Notes under the pieces: generated by a model
The model's input: only the letters and a program-made list of their open reading frames with translations
Databases searched by the model: none
What the model was told of the DNA's origin: nothing
Made by a program: the position numbers and the translations under genes
NCBI GenBank assembly: GCA_905178155.1
Contig: CAJINV010000001.1
Coordinates: 11,443,571 to 11,507,570 of the forward strand
Source: Amoebophrya sp. A120
Lineage: Eukaryota; Sar; Dinophyceae; Syndiniales; Amoebophryaceae
DNA length: 64,000 nt
Reading direction: 5' to 3'
In this document: positions 45,960 to 57,261 of the stretch, one piece after another
Layout: every line of letters starts with the position of its first letter
Position numbering within the stretch: position 1 is the first letter of the stretch

Positions 45960-48900
45960 TTACTGGCTCGAAAGTGTTTGCGGGTGGCGGGTCTCGCGCC
46001 GCCGTGGCGCTCGCGATGCACGGGCAGGCTGATCCTCACCTTCTGCACCTGCTGCTAGCGCACGCCCGGTCTGCACAACCGATGCCGCAGCGGTATTCCG
46101 CAGTCCTCCCGCTCCCGTGTTGTTGGACAGTGCGATGGACGCAGCACCTCCGCTGCCACTGACGGTTCTGGCATCTACCAGGGGCGTCGGGGCAGGTTGC
46201 GGCGTCGGAGCCGTCGCCCGTGCCGCCGGCATGAAGGAAATTGCGTCACTTGGGGGCGCAAGGATGACATCCTGCGACGGCCCGGCGATGTATGCCGAGC
46301 CGTCGCCCGCATCCGCGGCACGCGCAGATAGCACCTTGTTCTGGCGCTTTTCAAACAAGGCCTGCATTGCTGCCGTATCCTCCGCCGACAGAATTTCGGA
46401 CGCCTTTCCGCCACTCATGCCAAAACTCGTCCTATCGCCGGACGCAGCTGCAACTTTATTAGCTTTCATGTCAGCGGCTAGTTCTAGAGGATCTGCTGCT
46501 TCTCGTTCGACGGCTTTGACCGGTGCCTCTTCGCGATCCATCGGAGGAGCATCTCCTCCTTGCTTTGGCGCCGCGCTCCCGAAGGAAGCTGAACCCCCGC
46601 GGCCATTGAATCCGGATGTGCGCACAATGCTCGCGGTTCCGGCCGGCGCCTTCGCAGCCGCCGACGCGCGGGAGAAGTTTTGCGCGATCACGCTGGCACT
46701 GGAGGTGAGCGCGGGGGCCTTGTGCCCTTTGTCGTGATCCTCCGCCTGCCAGTGCGTGGACCGCGGGCCGGTTAGCGTCAGCATCTGCTTCACCTTGTTG
46801 ACTGCCGCTTTCATGCGGGGCGGGCCGCGACTGCGACGGTCGACCGTGTTGTGCAACGCATCCTGGTCACCAGCAACCAGCGCGTCTACGACATGGTCCG
46901 GAGTCGAGTTGCTCAACCTCCGTTCGACGCGATCGGTCTTCACGTGCGTGATCTTCTCCCGTTCGTGCGAAATCTCGTGGTGATGCGCGACCGCCGCCAC
47001 CCGCGCGACGCCGGCTTCGCGCTTGTAGTCGTAGGCCTGATTGTGCTTGGCGAGGACCCGCAGCTTGATCTGGTTCTCCACCTTGCGTATCCCTGCGCGG
47101 AATCGGTCCACCGGGGTGACACTTCGATTATCCCCCGTGGACGTCGCTGCGGCTCTGTCCGCCGAAACACTCCCGCTGCGCGGCGTTTTCTTTCGATACT
47201 CGAGAAAATCCCCTAAAGTCTTCGACTGGCGGCCGCTAGGCTCTCGCACGCTATCGGCAGCACGAGCAGCTGGGGACTTCGACCTCTCGGCGACGTACGC
47301 GTCAAGCGCCATGTTGTCCTTTTTCATTTCACCTCCAGGTTTTGCGTTTGATGACGTGGTTGAAACGCGAGATAGCCGGTTAACAACAGCGCTCACTTCG
47401 TCGCGACTGCCCGTTGCAGTTGCCGCGCTTTGCCGCACTGTTTCCTTCCACTTCTGGCCGTTCGCCAGCTGCCCTTCCGTGCGCGAGCTTCTTCTCGGGT
47501 TCACGTCGCGGTGCGCGAACTTCTTCTCGTACACGGAGGTTTTGTTGTTTCTCGAGGAGTCGCGCCTCTTCGCCCCGCTGATGGCGGACTGCAGCACGTC
47601 GCCAGCCATCTTGTTCAGCGCCGCACTTTCGTCTCCGGTCTTGTAGAACGCTGGGGGAGGGCCCTTTTTCCCGACTCGGTCCAATTCATCAGTATCCTCT
47701 TGATCTTCCAAATTTTCTGTTGGGCGATAAAACGCAGCGTCCCCGGCGGCACTGACCACGTTCTCGGCTACCGCGTTCAGCATTTGTTCCTGTTCCGTGA
47801 GCTGCGGTTGGCCGGCCGTAGAAACAGATCGCCGCTTGCCGGTCGGCAAGGCGACCGCGCTGACGCGCTGGGACTTCCGGGAACTCCGTGCCTGCGCGCG
47901 AAAGTCCTTCTCTTCCTGCGGTGCCAACTGGGGGGCCATGGACTGCCGTGCCTCGTTGCGAGCCTGCAACATGTACTCTCCGAAGACATCTTCAGTTGTA
48001 CCTTGGTTTGTTTTTGATGAAGTGGAATCTTTCCCGCGCGACACACCTCCTGGCAATACCAAAGTCAAACTATCCAGTGAAGGAATGCAAATGGAACGAT
48101 CCAACATCAAAAGACACTAACATCCTGAAAACACTCACCATCGAATTCCGCTGTTTCGTTGCTCGCTGCTTTACTGGACGACATTCTTTGTACGCTGCTG
48201 CCCGCGTCCTTGCTCGTCCTTCCCCCCAGACTGCTTGCAGCAACCACCTCGCTCAGCTCCAGACCCGGGCCTAGGCCCAGTACCTGCGACGCACTCTGCT
48301 GACTTGTCTTCACGGGGACCATCTTCATGTCCGCGCCGTCCGGACTGTCGCCGAAATCCGGGTGCACTTCGACCTCGCCGGCTTCGTTCACGAACCCCAC
48401 GGATCCGCCCAGAGGAGACCCAGGCACCTCCTCATCGGGAATGGTCAAGAAGTCCACTTTGTTCACCAACGTCATCAGTTCGTCCTGGCTGGCGTAGGGG
48501 TCTTCCCGGACGATCGTTTCGCGCTCTTCGCTCACCGCGGCTTCGTCACTGATCGCACCGTCTTGGTAGGTGGAGGGTTGCGGGGTTTGTTTCCTGCTGC
48601 CTCCATACGGCTCGCTTGTACGGCGGCCGAGGGAGGAGACTGCGAGTTCCGATTGCGCATACCCAGACCGCGCATCGCCACCATTAGAAGCCGTTCCGGA
48701 CCCTCGGAGCGAGGCCTCACGCGAGGTTCGAAGTGGCACTTGTTTGTTCTGTGCCGTTGTTGTCGTGGGAAGAACGTCGCCGCTGCTCCTATTCGCTTGC
48801 GAGGGCCCGCTACTCGTGTCGGCAGTAGAGCCGGGCACTTTCATGCGCTCTACGCGGGACCCTGACGCGGTCCTGTTCAAAGTGTCCCTTATCGCTGCTT

Positions 48901-51461
48901 TTGGAATCGACTTTCGCGATCCTACCGACACGCGGTCCACAGCGCTGGGGGCCCGTTCACTGTGCGCTGTCGAGTATCGAATGGCGTCAGGGCCGCGGAG
49001 ACTTTGCGCGGCATGCTTCTCGACCTGCTTCGCAATCTTATCCTTCGCATTGCTGACGTGAGTCTCTTGCAAGGAGATTTTCCTTTCTTGGCTGCGGTCG
49101 AACCCGCGCGTGCGCCCCGAGGCGGTCAGTCGGGTGACCGGCGCGTCGGGTGGATGAGTGGTGATAGTCGATACGGTTTTCGCAACAGCGCCTGCCTTCG
49201 TCGGATCCTGAAGCGACACGGACACGGAGCATGAAATTATTGAAAGATGAACGACACTAATGTCAAAAATCCAGAACCAACAAAAAAACTGAACTACGAG
49301 ATGCAAACCGTCGCAAGGAGGAACGTATTGAAGTATGTTGATCTATTGAAGAGTTTTGAGCCATAGCATACCGGCTTGTCCTTCGCTAGTAGTGGGTGCG
49401 TCGCGACGTGTTTCGCCTCTAGCAGGTGTTGCGGCACTCGTCCCTCTGGCTGCACTTTTTTCGACGTCTTCCGCTGTGACGGCGACTTTGGCACGTAGCG
49501 CTGCAGCATCAAGTCGTAGTGCGACTGGCCCGACGGCTTCTGCATGCGCTGTTTGTGCCGCTCCTGGCTCTGTTCCGTGATCTCCCGCACCACGGGGGAT
49601 CCGAACGCGAGCGCCCCGGTCCGATCCGCCCGGGCAATGTACTGGTCCAGTTGCGAGCGCGCCGCCGGGGCCGCGGACAGCTGCTCCTGGCTTTGCTCGG
49701 CCGCCGAATCCCGGGGCGGCGAGTTGGACCGCGACCGCGGGGACCGCAACCCGGCGAGGCGTTCCTCCCGCCGCTTGGACCGTTCCTCCTCGACGGCAAG
49801 CTGCTCCAGCTGTGCCCGCCGCGGAAGCGCTTCGAAGGCCTCCTTACGTGCTTGAATCAAGCGCTCCCGGTGGTCGCGTTGCGCCTGCTCGTGCGCCAAG
49901 CGCACCCGGGTGGGCTGGTCAATCCGGTGGGTGGGAAAGTGGCTGCGAAAACTGCGCCCGGAGGAGTGCACGATCAGGGACTTCGGCGACGTGCTCTTCG
50001 GCTTCCACTTTTTCAGGCCCGGGACCAGATCTCCACGCGCCGCGCTGGACCCAAAACCAAAATTTTCGCCCGCCCGCTGTCGCCGCTCCTCGCGCAAAGC
50101 GGCGCGCTCCTCAACAGTCATGTAGGCCGTCGCAGGCTTGATAAGGTTGCCGTCTTCATCGAATTCATCTGCAAGTGTTAGTGTATGAGTATCTATGTGT
50201 TTGTTCATGAGATAAACGGTCTCATATCTGATGATCTTCATCGATCTTCTAGTGCTTTGCTAGCTCTGCTGCACAGACGTACTTACAACGTCAAACAATG
50301 AATACGTACCATCATCGCCATCTCCTCTTTCCGCCCTCGCGGCGCTTTCTCTTCGTGCGTCCTCCTGTGCTTTCAACTGTCGTGCTAGATCCTCGGCGGA
50401 TTCCGCTTGCTCTAGACTTCCGAGTTTCAAATCCAAGCGGGACAAAAGGACAATTTTTGGGACGGTTTCCTCCAGAAATTCGTAAAACCGTCGATGATCT
50501 TCCAGCTTGTCCTCGAATAGGCGCTGTGCGTACGCATCCCCAGCCTCGTGGTGCACGCGCGCGGTGACCGCGTCGAGTCTTTGCTGCACTGCCTGCAGTC
50601 GTTGGCGCCAGTTCTCCTCCTTCGTTTCAAAGCTCTGGACCTGTCGCAGCTGCGACGTTTGCGCTTCGAGTGCGCGCTTCTGCGCCTCTAGCCGTGCGCG
50701 CTGCGTCTCTAGTTCCTTTTTCACCCGGTCGGCGTCGGATTTGGACGCGAACACTTCTTCAAACTGATATTTTTGTTGATGAAAAGATACTCTAACTTTT
50801 TTACAGAAGAAGCACCTCATTCCATTTGATTCCTTGCAAGTACCGGATGAAAGCAGGTGCACTACACCCAAAGTTTAGATTTGTTACTTACCCTTTCCTG
50901 GAGCTTTCCCGCCGTCTCTTCCAGGTCTATGACTGGGGCACCATATTTGCCGCCTTTCATCCCCAATCCACTGGTGCTACTTTGAAATCCAGTACTTCCC
51001 GACGTTGTAGCAGATGCTGATGCACTTGCTGTCAGTCCTTTCGCAGCTCCTCCTTTGCCCAGAGCGCCCTTACCCTTCGCCTTGCCACCCGCGTCGGCCG
51101 GTGCAGCCTCGCTGGGAATCGCATTCGTCCCGTCCGCAGGAGCTGTTGCTGCAGGTTGATCTCCTGCTCCCGTTGTTTGTGCGTCGCCACTGGCAGCAGG
51201 GGTGGCGCTCTCGCCCTCTGGTGGTGGACCAGCGCTCTTTTTTCCAAGCCCTTTTTTCTTCCCTCCCTTCAAACTAGATGACGCACCGTCTTCCGTCGAC
51301 ACGGTTGCAGCTGTGGCCGCGCCGTCCGGGGGTGTTCCAGTTGTCGGAGCTGCAGCATCACCCTCGGCCGCTGGCAACGCGGCTTTCTTACCTTTCTTCC
51401 CGATACCTTTGCCCTTTCCAAGCCCGGGCGTCGCTGCAGGTGCGGCGTCGGCCCCCTCCAT
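45960..51461 (-). CDS. 1659-residue low-complexity/coiled-coil protein
   Basis: There are five exons, 51461-50892, 50763-50310, 50168-49372, 49207-48139 and 48049-45960. All introns are GT-AG and all phases close. Exon 1 is a Gly/Lys/Ala-rich segment with GKGKGIGKKGKK-type runs. Exon 2 is a strong coiled coil (KKELETQRARLEAQKRALEA). Exon 3 has Arg/Glu-rich helices and a KKWKPKSTSPKSLIVHSSGR stretch. Exons 4 and 5 are Ser/Ala/Arg-rich, with SR-like dipeptides and motifs such as TEDVFGEYMLQARNEARQS. No enzymatic or membrane domain is seen. The composition suits a cytoskeletal or microtubule-associated scaffold or an RNA-associated protein; neither can be confirmed. It is separated by 672 bp from the next gene upstream, which points the same way. 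Confidence 0.75.
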
Positions 51462-52133
51462 GTCCGTCCTAAAATAAGAATAAAACGTTGCTGATGTACC
51501 TAGAAGACCACAACTAGTTCCGCAACTATCAAATCTCAACGTCCGTCGTTCAGCATGGCATCGTGACGATGTCGATACGAAGGTTTTTTACACAGATGAG
51601 AAAGTCGCCGCGTCGAGCCTACCACGACATTCCCGACGAATCACGAAGCGATCAAATACGAAACGATCAAGGTATAAGATGAGAACGAGTCAAGTAAAAC
51701 GATTTGACGAATGTTGAACCCAAGTAGCGAATCGAATTCCTAGACATACAGCAAAGCGAATCAATTAGTAAGTCTGGTGATTCATCTGGAGCGTCTAGAA
51801 AAGCTCGGATATGCATGTTGATCGACGACACGCCTTACCACTTTTCAAAATTTTCCTTGTGCATGTGCTTCATCCATCCTCTTTTTGGAAGATATCGCTT
51901 GTGAAGCGAACTACTCTTGAGTTACTTTACTCCGCCTCCATGGTCGACGGATGCGAAAACTTTCTTGTATCTTGCGTGGCAATCATGCAGTTGATGTAAG
52001 ATTTTTGCGATTAGCGTGATAGCGCAGAATCTCAGAAGGTGGCATTACTTCGTACCGATTAGCTGGAGATAATGTAGCAAAAGTTGTTGTGTCTATCTCT
52101 GACCAGCAGTTTGCAATCAGCGACGCGGCGAAA
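51462..52133. other. Intergenic stretch without a supported gene
   Basis: Frames are short and uninformative. It should contain the promoter of the 45960-51461 gene and the 3' flank of the PH-domain gene. Confidence 0.45.
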
Positions 52134-54828
52134 TCAGTACGACGACACGTCGTCGCCCAGCACAAAAGATTCGCACTCCTTTGCCAAGTCCTGCACGACG
52201 TTCCGTTTGTCCTGCAGGATTTGCTTTTGCAACTCCAACAGGTCGCGCTTCTGCTTCAGATACTGGTCGACCTCGGAAATGTGGTTGATAATCCCCAGCA
52301 GCTTCTCCTGCTCACCATTGGACTCGTCGTCCAATGTGGTCGACCACGATGCTCCGAGGCCGAGACCTTCCTCGTCCAGAAGATCTCCCTCGCCGACCTG
52401 CGCCGTCGTGGGCGACACCGTGGTTTTTGGGTAACACCCCGCTGCTGCTGCGCCGGAGAAGGGGCCGCCCACTTTGGAATAGTCCACATACATCGAATCT
52501 TTCTCGCTGTCGTAAATATGCGGGAAGGGACGAATCGTTAGCATTTCGTCGTCCACGTCGGCGTCGCTGTTACATGAATATTGGTTGGTGTGATTCGTTT
52601 TTTTATTCTGTTTTCATCTGCGAAGTGAAATAAATAATAAAGGACAACTCCATAATGGTACTCGTAGACACATCGACAATCACAAATGCAAATAAATCGA
52701 ATTACTCATAAGTACCTAGATGAAGTGCTGTTTTCTGCTTCGTCACAGCTACCCGGCGCTGCAGTGCTTTTCGTCGCCGACGCGTCCGCAGCGACCTTTG
52801 CGGCGCTTGATGTTGCCCCAGCGGAGCCCTTGATATGCTTCTTGAAGCTCCACCTAAGTAGATGACAGATACATACAGACCAAAACAAATGTTTGGTTTT
52901 AGTTTTTTGCTTCGCAATACAATGCGCACCATGCAGGCATAATCGTCAGCATCGCGATTCTTCAACACCGAGGGAACAACAACCAGCATCTCAATCTGTA
53001 CCTGCCCGGCGTGTGTTCCGCGTACACGTAATCTTCCTCGTCCGCTTCGAGAAGCGTTCCCCCTGCTGCTGTTCGCGGGGGAAAGACAAGATCCTCCTCC
53101 TCGTCGTCCTCGGACTCTTCGGAACTCATTTCATCCTCGGCAGACTCGTCCTCACTGTTGACATCGTTTTTGATATTACCGTATGCATGGCTCGCAGCTG
53201 CGCCGGCATGATTATATCCACCGGTGTTGTACACCAAAGGGTGATTTTTCAGCAGCTCTCCCGCGACATCCACCACTGGCTCTTCTTCGGATTCGGTTTC
53301 CGAAACGTCGGAATTTCCATCTTTTTCTTCACCCGCGACAGCATAATTCTGCTCCTCGCCGGAGGACGAATCCTCTTCGTCGGAATCCTCATCGGAATCC
53401 GTGAAATTCGGCGGTGTCGTGTCGAGAAACTTCTTCTCGTTCGAATTGTCATAGAACCGATTCATCTGCTTTATGTACGCCGCCGTCTGGCTCGAGGAGG
53501 AGAAGGCGTTCGAGCTGGAGGAGGGCGCCGATATCGTCTTCACCGAGCTTGGTGGGGGGGTGGTGGGCGCAGAGGCGGATGAAAAGTAGGTGGGTTTGGA
53601 AACATCTTCATAGGGTACAGAACCTCTTGCCATCGGGGTCCTCGAATACAGTACGTCGTGCGTGCGGCGCTTGGCCTCCTGCCGCAGGGCTTCCATGCGG
53701 TGCAGCAGCCTTTCCTTCTTTTCCAGGTCCGCCGAGATCCTGGCGTTCTCGTCGCGGATAGCCTCCACTAGGCTGCCGGAACCAGGCTTTAAGTAGTCGG
53801 TGTCTTCTGCCTCTTCCTCGGAGGACTCTGTTTCCTCGGATGAACCTTCTTCGTCGTCTTCGAGCACGAGCATAGCCTGACGATTTCAATTTTTCATTCT
53901 TCGTGCTGGTCTTGTTTCATCATTTCGATTTCGCCACGTACGACGTGTATGAAAAAATTCGTTTTCGAAGTGACAAGAATATCGTGCTGTCTTGTGGGCG
54001 GCCCGAGTAGGGCGGTTCCAGATCCCCCAAAGAAAATCATGACATCAGTGACAAGAAAGTATACCTCTTCCTTCGCCACCTCCACCAAATGCTTCGCTCC
54101 ATGATACCATGTGAAGAAGTCTACCGGCGTGGCGCAAATGATCTTGATCTCGTTCTCCCCCGTCTCCTTCTTCATTTGCATCGTGATCGAGTAGATGCTC
54201 GATCCCGGGGTGCCGTAGCGGGGGGATATAGAACGCGACCGACTTCCGCTGCCGCCAGAGCCACCTGCAGAAACAGTAACAGCCATGGTCACGGTGTTGA
54301 GATACAACATATTCACGAAGGAATGTCAAACGCACGGAAAAGGACAACTTTATTGTTCCTGAAGCTGATAATGCATTGATCCGATCACTTCGCTACCCTG
54401 GAAAAGGAGCAAAACCAACTTCATTTCGGTACGCTCATCCCGTCCTCGTGCAGAGGCAGCAGCTTCCGGGTCCTCCAAGAAGCTTCTCGGTCGTTCGCCC
54501 ACAACGGATTCGATGTCCTTGATCTGAAAATAATTTTTGTGACTGTGGGACAGACGTCACTCCAGACTCGACTTCCGTCCGCGAAGTGGTAGCAAGCAAC
54601 ACACAATGTCCAAAAAAACACAAGAGACTTTATTCGCACCGCGATTCCCGGCCAGTTGTCGAAAATTTCGTTTCGTTTCAGGTCCACTTCGGCGCCCTTC
54701 GGGAGAAACGTGATGCGCTTCGAATCCTCTGAAAGTAGTACGAGGTGAATCTCCACCGGTTCGCCAAACATCGAAACCAGCAGCGGCATTCCCTGCCGCA
54801 TGGCCTCGAGGGAGCTCTTCTCCACCAT
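52134..54828 (-). CDS. PH-domain acidic phosphoprotein with C-terminal coiled coil
   Basis: There are six exons, 54828-54640, 54523-54433, 54264-54065, 53876-53002, 52853-52716 and 52566-52134. All introns are GT-AG with phases closed, giving 641 residues. Residues ~15-160 look like a PH domain: RQGMPLLVSMFGEPVEIHLVLL, GAEVDLKRNEI..WPGIAIKDIESVVG, then SIYSITMQMKKETGENEI and the C-terminal helix VDFFTWYHGAKHLVEV. The middle is Glu/Ser/Asp-rich with many potential casein-kinase sites. The tail has a coiled coil (QEKLLGIINHISEVDQYLKQ, QKQILQDKRNVVQDLAKE). PH domains bind phosphoinositides or protein partners, so a membrane-linked adaptor role is inferred. The domain is split across the first three exons. 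Confidence 0.75.
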
Positions 54829-55581
54829 GATGCTTCTTTTGCGCTCTACCTGGAGAGGACTTCAGGCGATTTTCTTCGCGGAGTTAGTAGACACGAAGAA
54901 AAGCAACGCTCTTGTACGAAAACAGCACAACTAATTTCAGAGTCAGCCACAGAGTCACATTGACGCGCAAAATAAACTAGCAACATTCTGTCACTCCGCA
55001 GCCAATTTGGATTTGCGTTTGCATAGCTGTGTCCCCGGCTATCAAGAACAACATAGCACCTCATAACAAGAAGGTGACAGCGCATGGTGCGCTGCATCAA
55101 TGGTAATAGGGATGTCTGGTGATGATTTCGAGCGTGCTCTGCAGCTAGAACTCTAGTTGACAAAGAAAATCCGCAGCTATGCTGAAGTTTTTAGTGTGAT
55201 TGTGTTTTTTGTATGCGATCGGAAAGCCGCCCCGGGTGGAGCTTACGGTTACTTTTTGTTTTTACATTTCTCAGGCGCACGTATGAACTAGCAAGCAGGG
55301 GTGGCGGAGTTCGACAAAATACAAAGTTTTAGAATGAAAGTAAGTTTAGGCATGTTGATGGGGTACTTAAACGCAAATTTTGCCACATACGCATTTCATC
55401 AGGTTCTGGACCTGGTCAAAACCCCACTGTAGGTTTGATTTTAACCTTTGGAAGTTAGTGTTAACATCCTTTGGAAGTTAGTGTTAACAGTTGATGTGAC
55501 CTCGAGAATCCATTTTGTATCAATGAATTGATTCTTTCACATTAGCATAGTAGTACTCCACTCGAGGAACTACGTGGTGAA
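54829..55581. other. Intergenic stretch with a tandem repeat
   Basis: No supported gene. A 22-bp sequence (CCTTTGGAAGTTAGTGTTAA plus CA) is present twice in tandem at 55445-55466 and 55468-55489, close to the 3' end of the SDR gene. Confidence 0.5.
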
Positions 55582-56409
55582 TCACATCCTCATCCCCACC
55601 GTCGGAGCGCTGTGGGCCGGGGTACACATGATTTCGTAACTCCAGCAGGATTTCGGTTGCTTGTACATCGCCACAAACTGCTCCGCAATGTCCTCTGGGG
55701 GCATCATCTTTTCCACTGGCATTCCCCACGCCCGGGTCGCAGGAGAATCGATCACGCCGTCGATGTTGATGTTGCAGACGTGCACGCCGAGCGGACCATA
55801 CGTCTGGTACATGGATTGCCCGAGGCTACGGAGTGCCGTTTTCCCCGGCGCGATACCACCGAATTTCGCCCCGCCGCGCAGCTGCATGGTGGCGCCACTC
55901 AGCAGGATTGCGCCGGACTTTCGTTCCAGCATATCCGGGACGCACTCGCGGGTGCAACGAATCAACCCCCCAATCTGTGTGTCGTGGGCCATGTTAAGAA
56001 AGCTGACATCCAGCTCGTGAGGCTTCATCGCATCGTCTCCGAAACTGAAGCCCGGCGGGAAAGGAGTGCCTGCGTTGAAGACCAGGCACTCGATTTTGGC
56101 GTCCGGAAAACTAGCTTTAATCTGGTCGAACGCGCTCTTTACCTGGTCGTCGCTGGTAAGGTCCATTGGAACGGAGATTGTCGTCGCCTGCAGACCTTTT
56201 TCCTTCTGGATACTTTTACACTCATTTGCGACTTTTTCCAGAACATCCGTGCGCCGGGCTGTCAACACAACATTGAAGCCCTGCTCGGCAAATTTCATTC
56301 CCAGTGCGCCACCGAGCCCGTAGCGTGTGTACACCGAAATGTCGGAGGCGCCTTGCTGGTCGTGTTTCGAGCCGGCGCCGACGATAACTGCGATTGGGGA
56401 GGAGGTCAT
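55582..56409 (-). CDS. SDR-family protein lacking the catalytic tyrosine
   Basis: A single exon of 275 residues starts at an ATG at 56409. The N-terminus has a Rossmann dinucleotide-binding start (IAVIVGAGSK..GLGGALGMKFAEQGFNVVLTAR) and the later MDLTSDDQVKSAF and CLVFNAG segments of classical short-chain dehydrogenases/reductases. The serine region reads ILLSGATMQLRGG. The place of the YxxxK motif reads IAPGKTALRSL: the lysine is present but the tyrosine is an isoleucine. Classical SDR catalysis needs that tyrosine, so the protein may be a non-catalytic NAD(P)-binding protein or use another residue. The 17-residue insert between GAGS and GLGG (HDQQGASDISVYTRY) is also unusual. Length is normal for the family. 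Confidence 0.85.
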   Translation of the reverse strand: MTSSPIAVIVGAGSKHDQQGASDISVYTRYGLGGALGMKFAEQGFNVVLTARRTDVLEKVANECKSIQKEKGLQATTISVPMDLTSDDQVKSAFDQIKASFPDAKIECLVFNAGTPFPPGFSFGDDAMKPHELDVSFLNMAHDTQIGGLIRCTRECVPDMLERKSGAILLSGATMQLRGGAKFGGIAPGKTALRSLGQSMYQTYGPLGVHVCNINIDGVIDSPATRAWGMPVEKMMPPEDIAEQFVAMYKQPKSCWSYEIMCTPAHSAPTVGMRM

Positions 56410-57261
56410 TTTTGGAAAATTCGCTGATGCACAAGTTGTTGGTTCTTGTGTTGTTTGATCGTAAAGTTATGTACTTAGTACCGAGAAAAGTTTAATAAAC
56501 CTGACTTTGCAACTTTTGCTGTGAATACGGTCTATTTGAGAGGTTCTACTGTGAAGAGACGAGGGCGGTGTAGGAAGGCTTTGAGCTGCTGTGAAAAAGA
56601 TCAGGTCGCAAGAGCAGACACAAGTCAACTTCTATCGGTCGGTGAAACAACAAGCGCCTAAGTTTCCAGCAATTCGAAGTAGGAGGAGCGATGTCAGAAA
56701 GAATGGATCATCTTATTCTTGGATCTCATTTGAGAAACCGAAGGATTTTATTGGTCTCACGACAACATTGCATGCACAATTGAAATTATCATAAACCGGT
56801 GCTAGACATGATCCTCGGGAAGTCACTCTATTACTCTCGTTAAAAAACGCGCACACTGCTAAAAAACAATCGAGGGAAGACACGATCTGGCACTCATGCT
56901 GCAAGAGGAGCTATTGAACCAACAGAATTCTGTCCTATCTGGTTGTATCAGAACTCACTTTCAGGTACTGGCAACATGCTGCCAGTCATGCTGATCCTTT
57001 TGCGCATCTTATTTTCTGTTTCAAGAATAAGTCTAACGACAGAGGAAAGACCGCCAGGTTGGTTGTCCACCTGACGTGCTCGTCGTGAAAGTGCATGGAA
57101 TCCGGAATAGGTTTGACAGTAATCTAGTATCTCCCTTACGAACGACTGTGAATCGACGCGGATTGGATTCTAAAGGTCGTGGTCAACACAAAATCGACGC
57201 TTTTACATGCTCATCTTGACGAGCTTACATGTTTTTGCTGCTTCTACCTCGAGCTGCCGGT
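56410..57261. other. Intergenic stretch without a supported gene
   Basis: Short frames on both strands without protein character. It holds the SDR promoter and the 3' flank of the next gene. Confidence 0.45.

Noticed and set aside
46117-47646. Long plus-strand frames opposite the 45960-51461 gene
   Set aside because: Antisense to a GC-rich, well-resolved five-exon coding region; they show only Arg/Ser/Pro-rich shadow composition.
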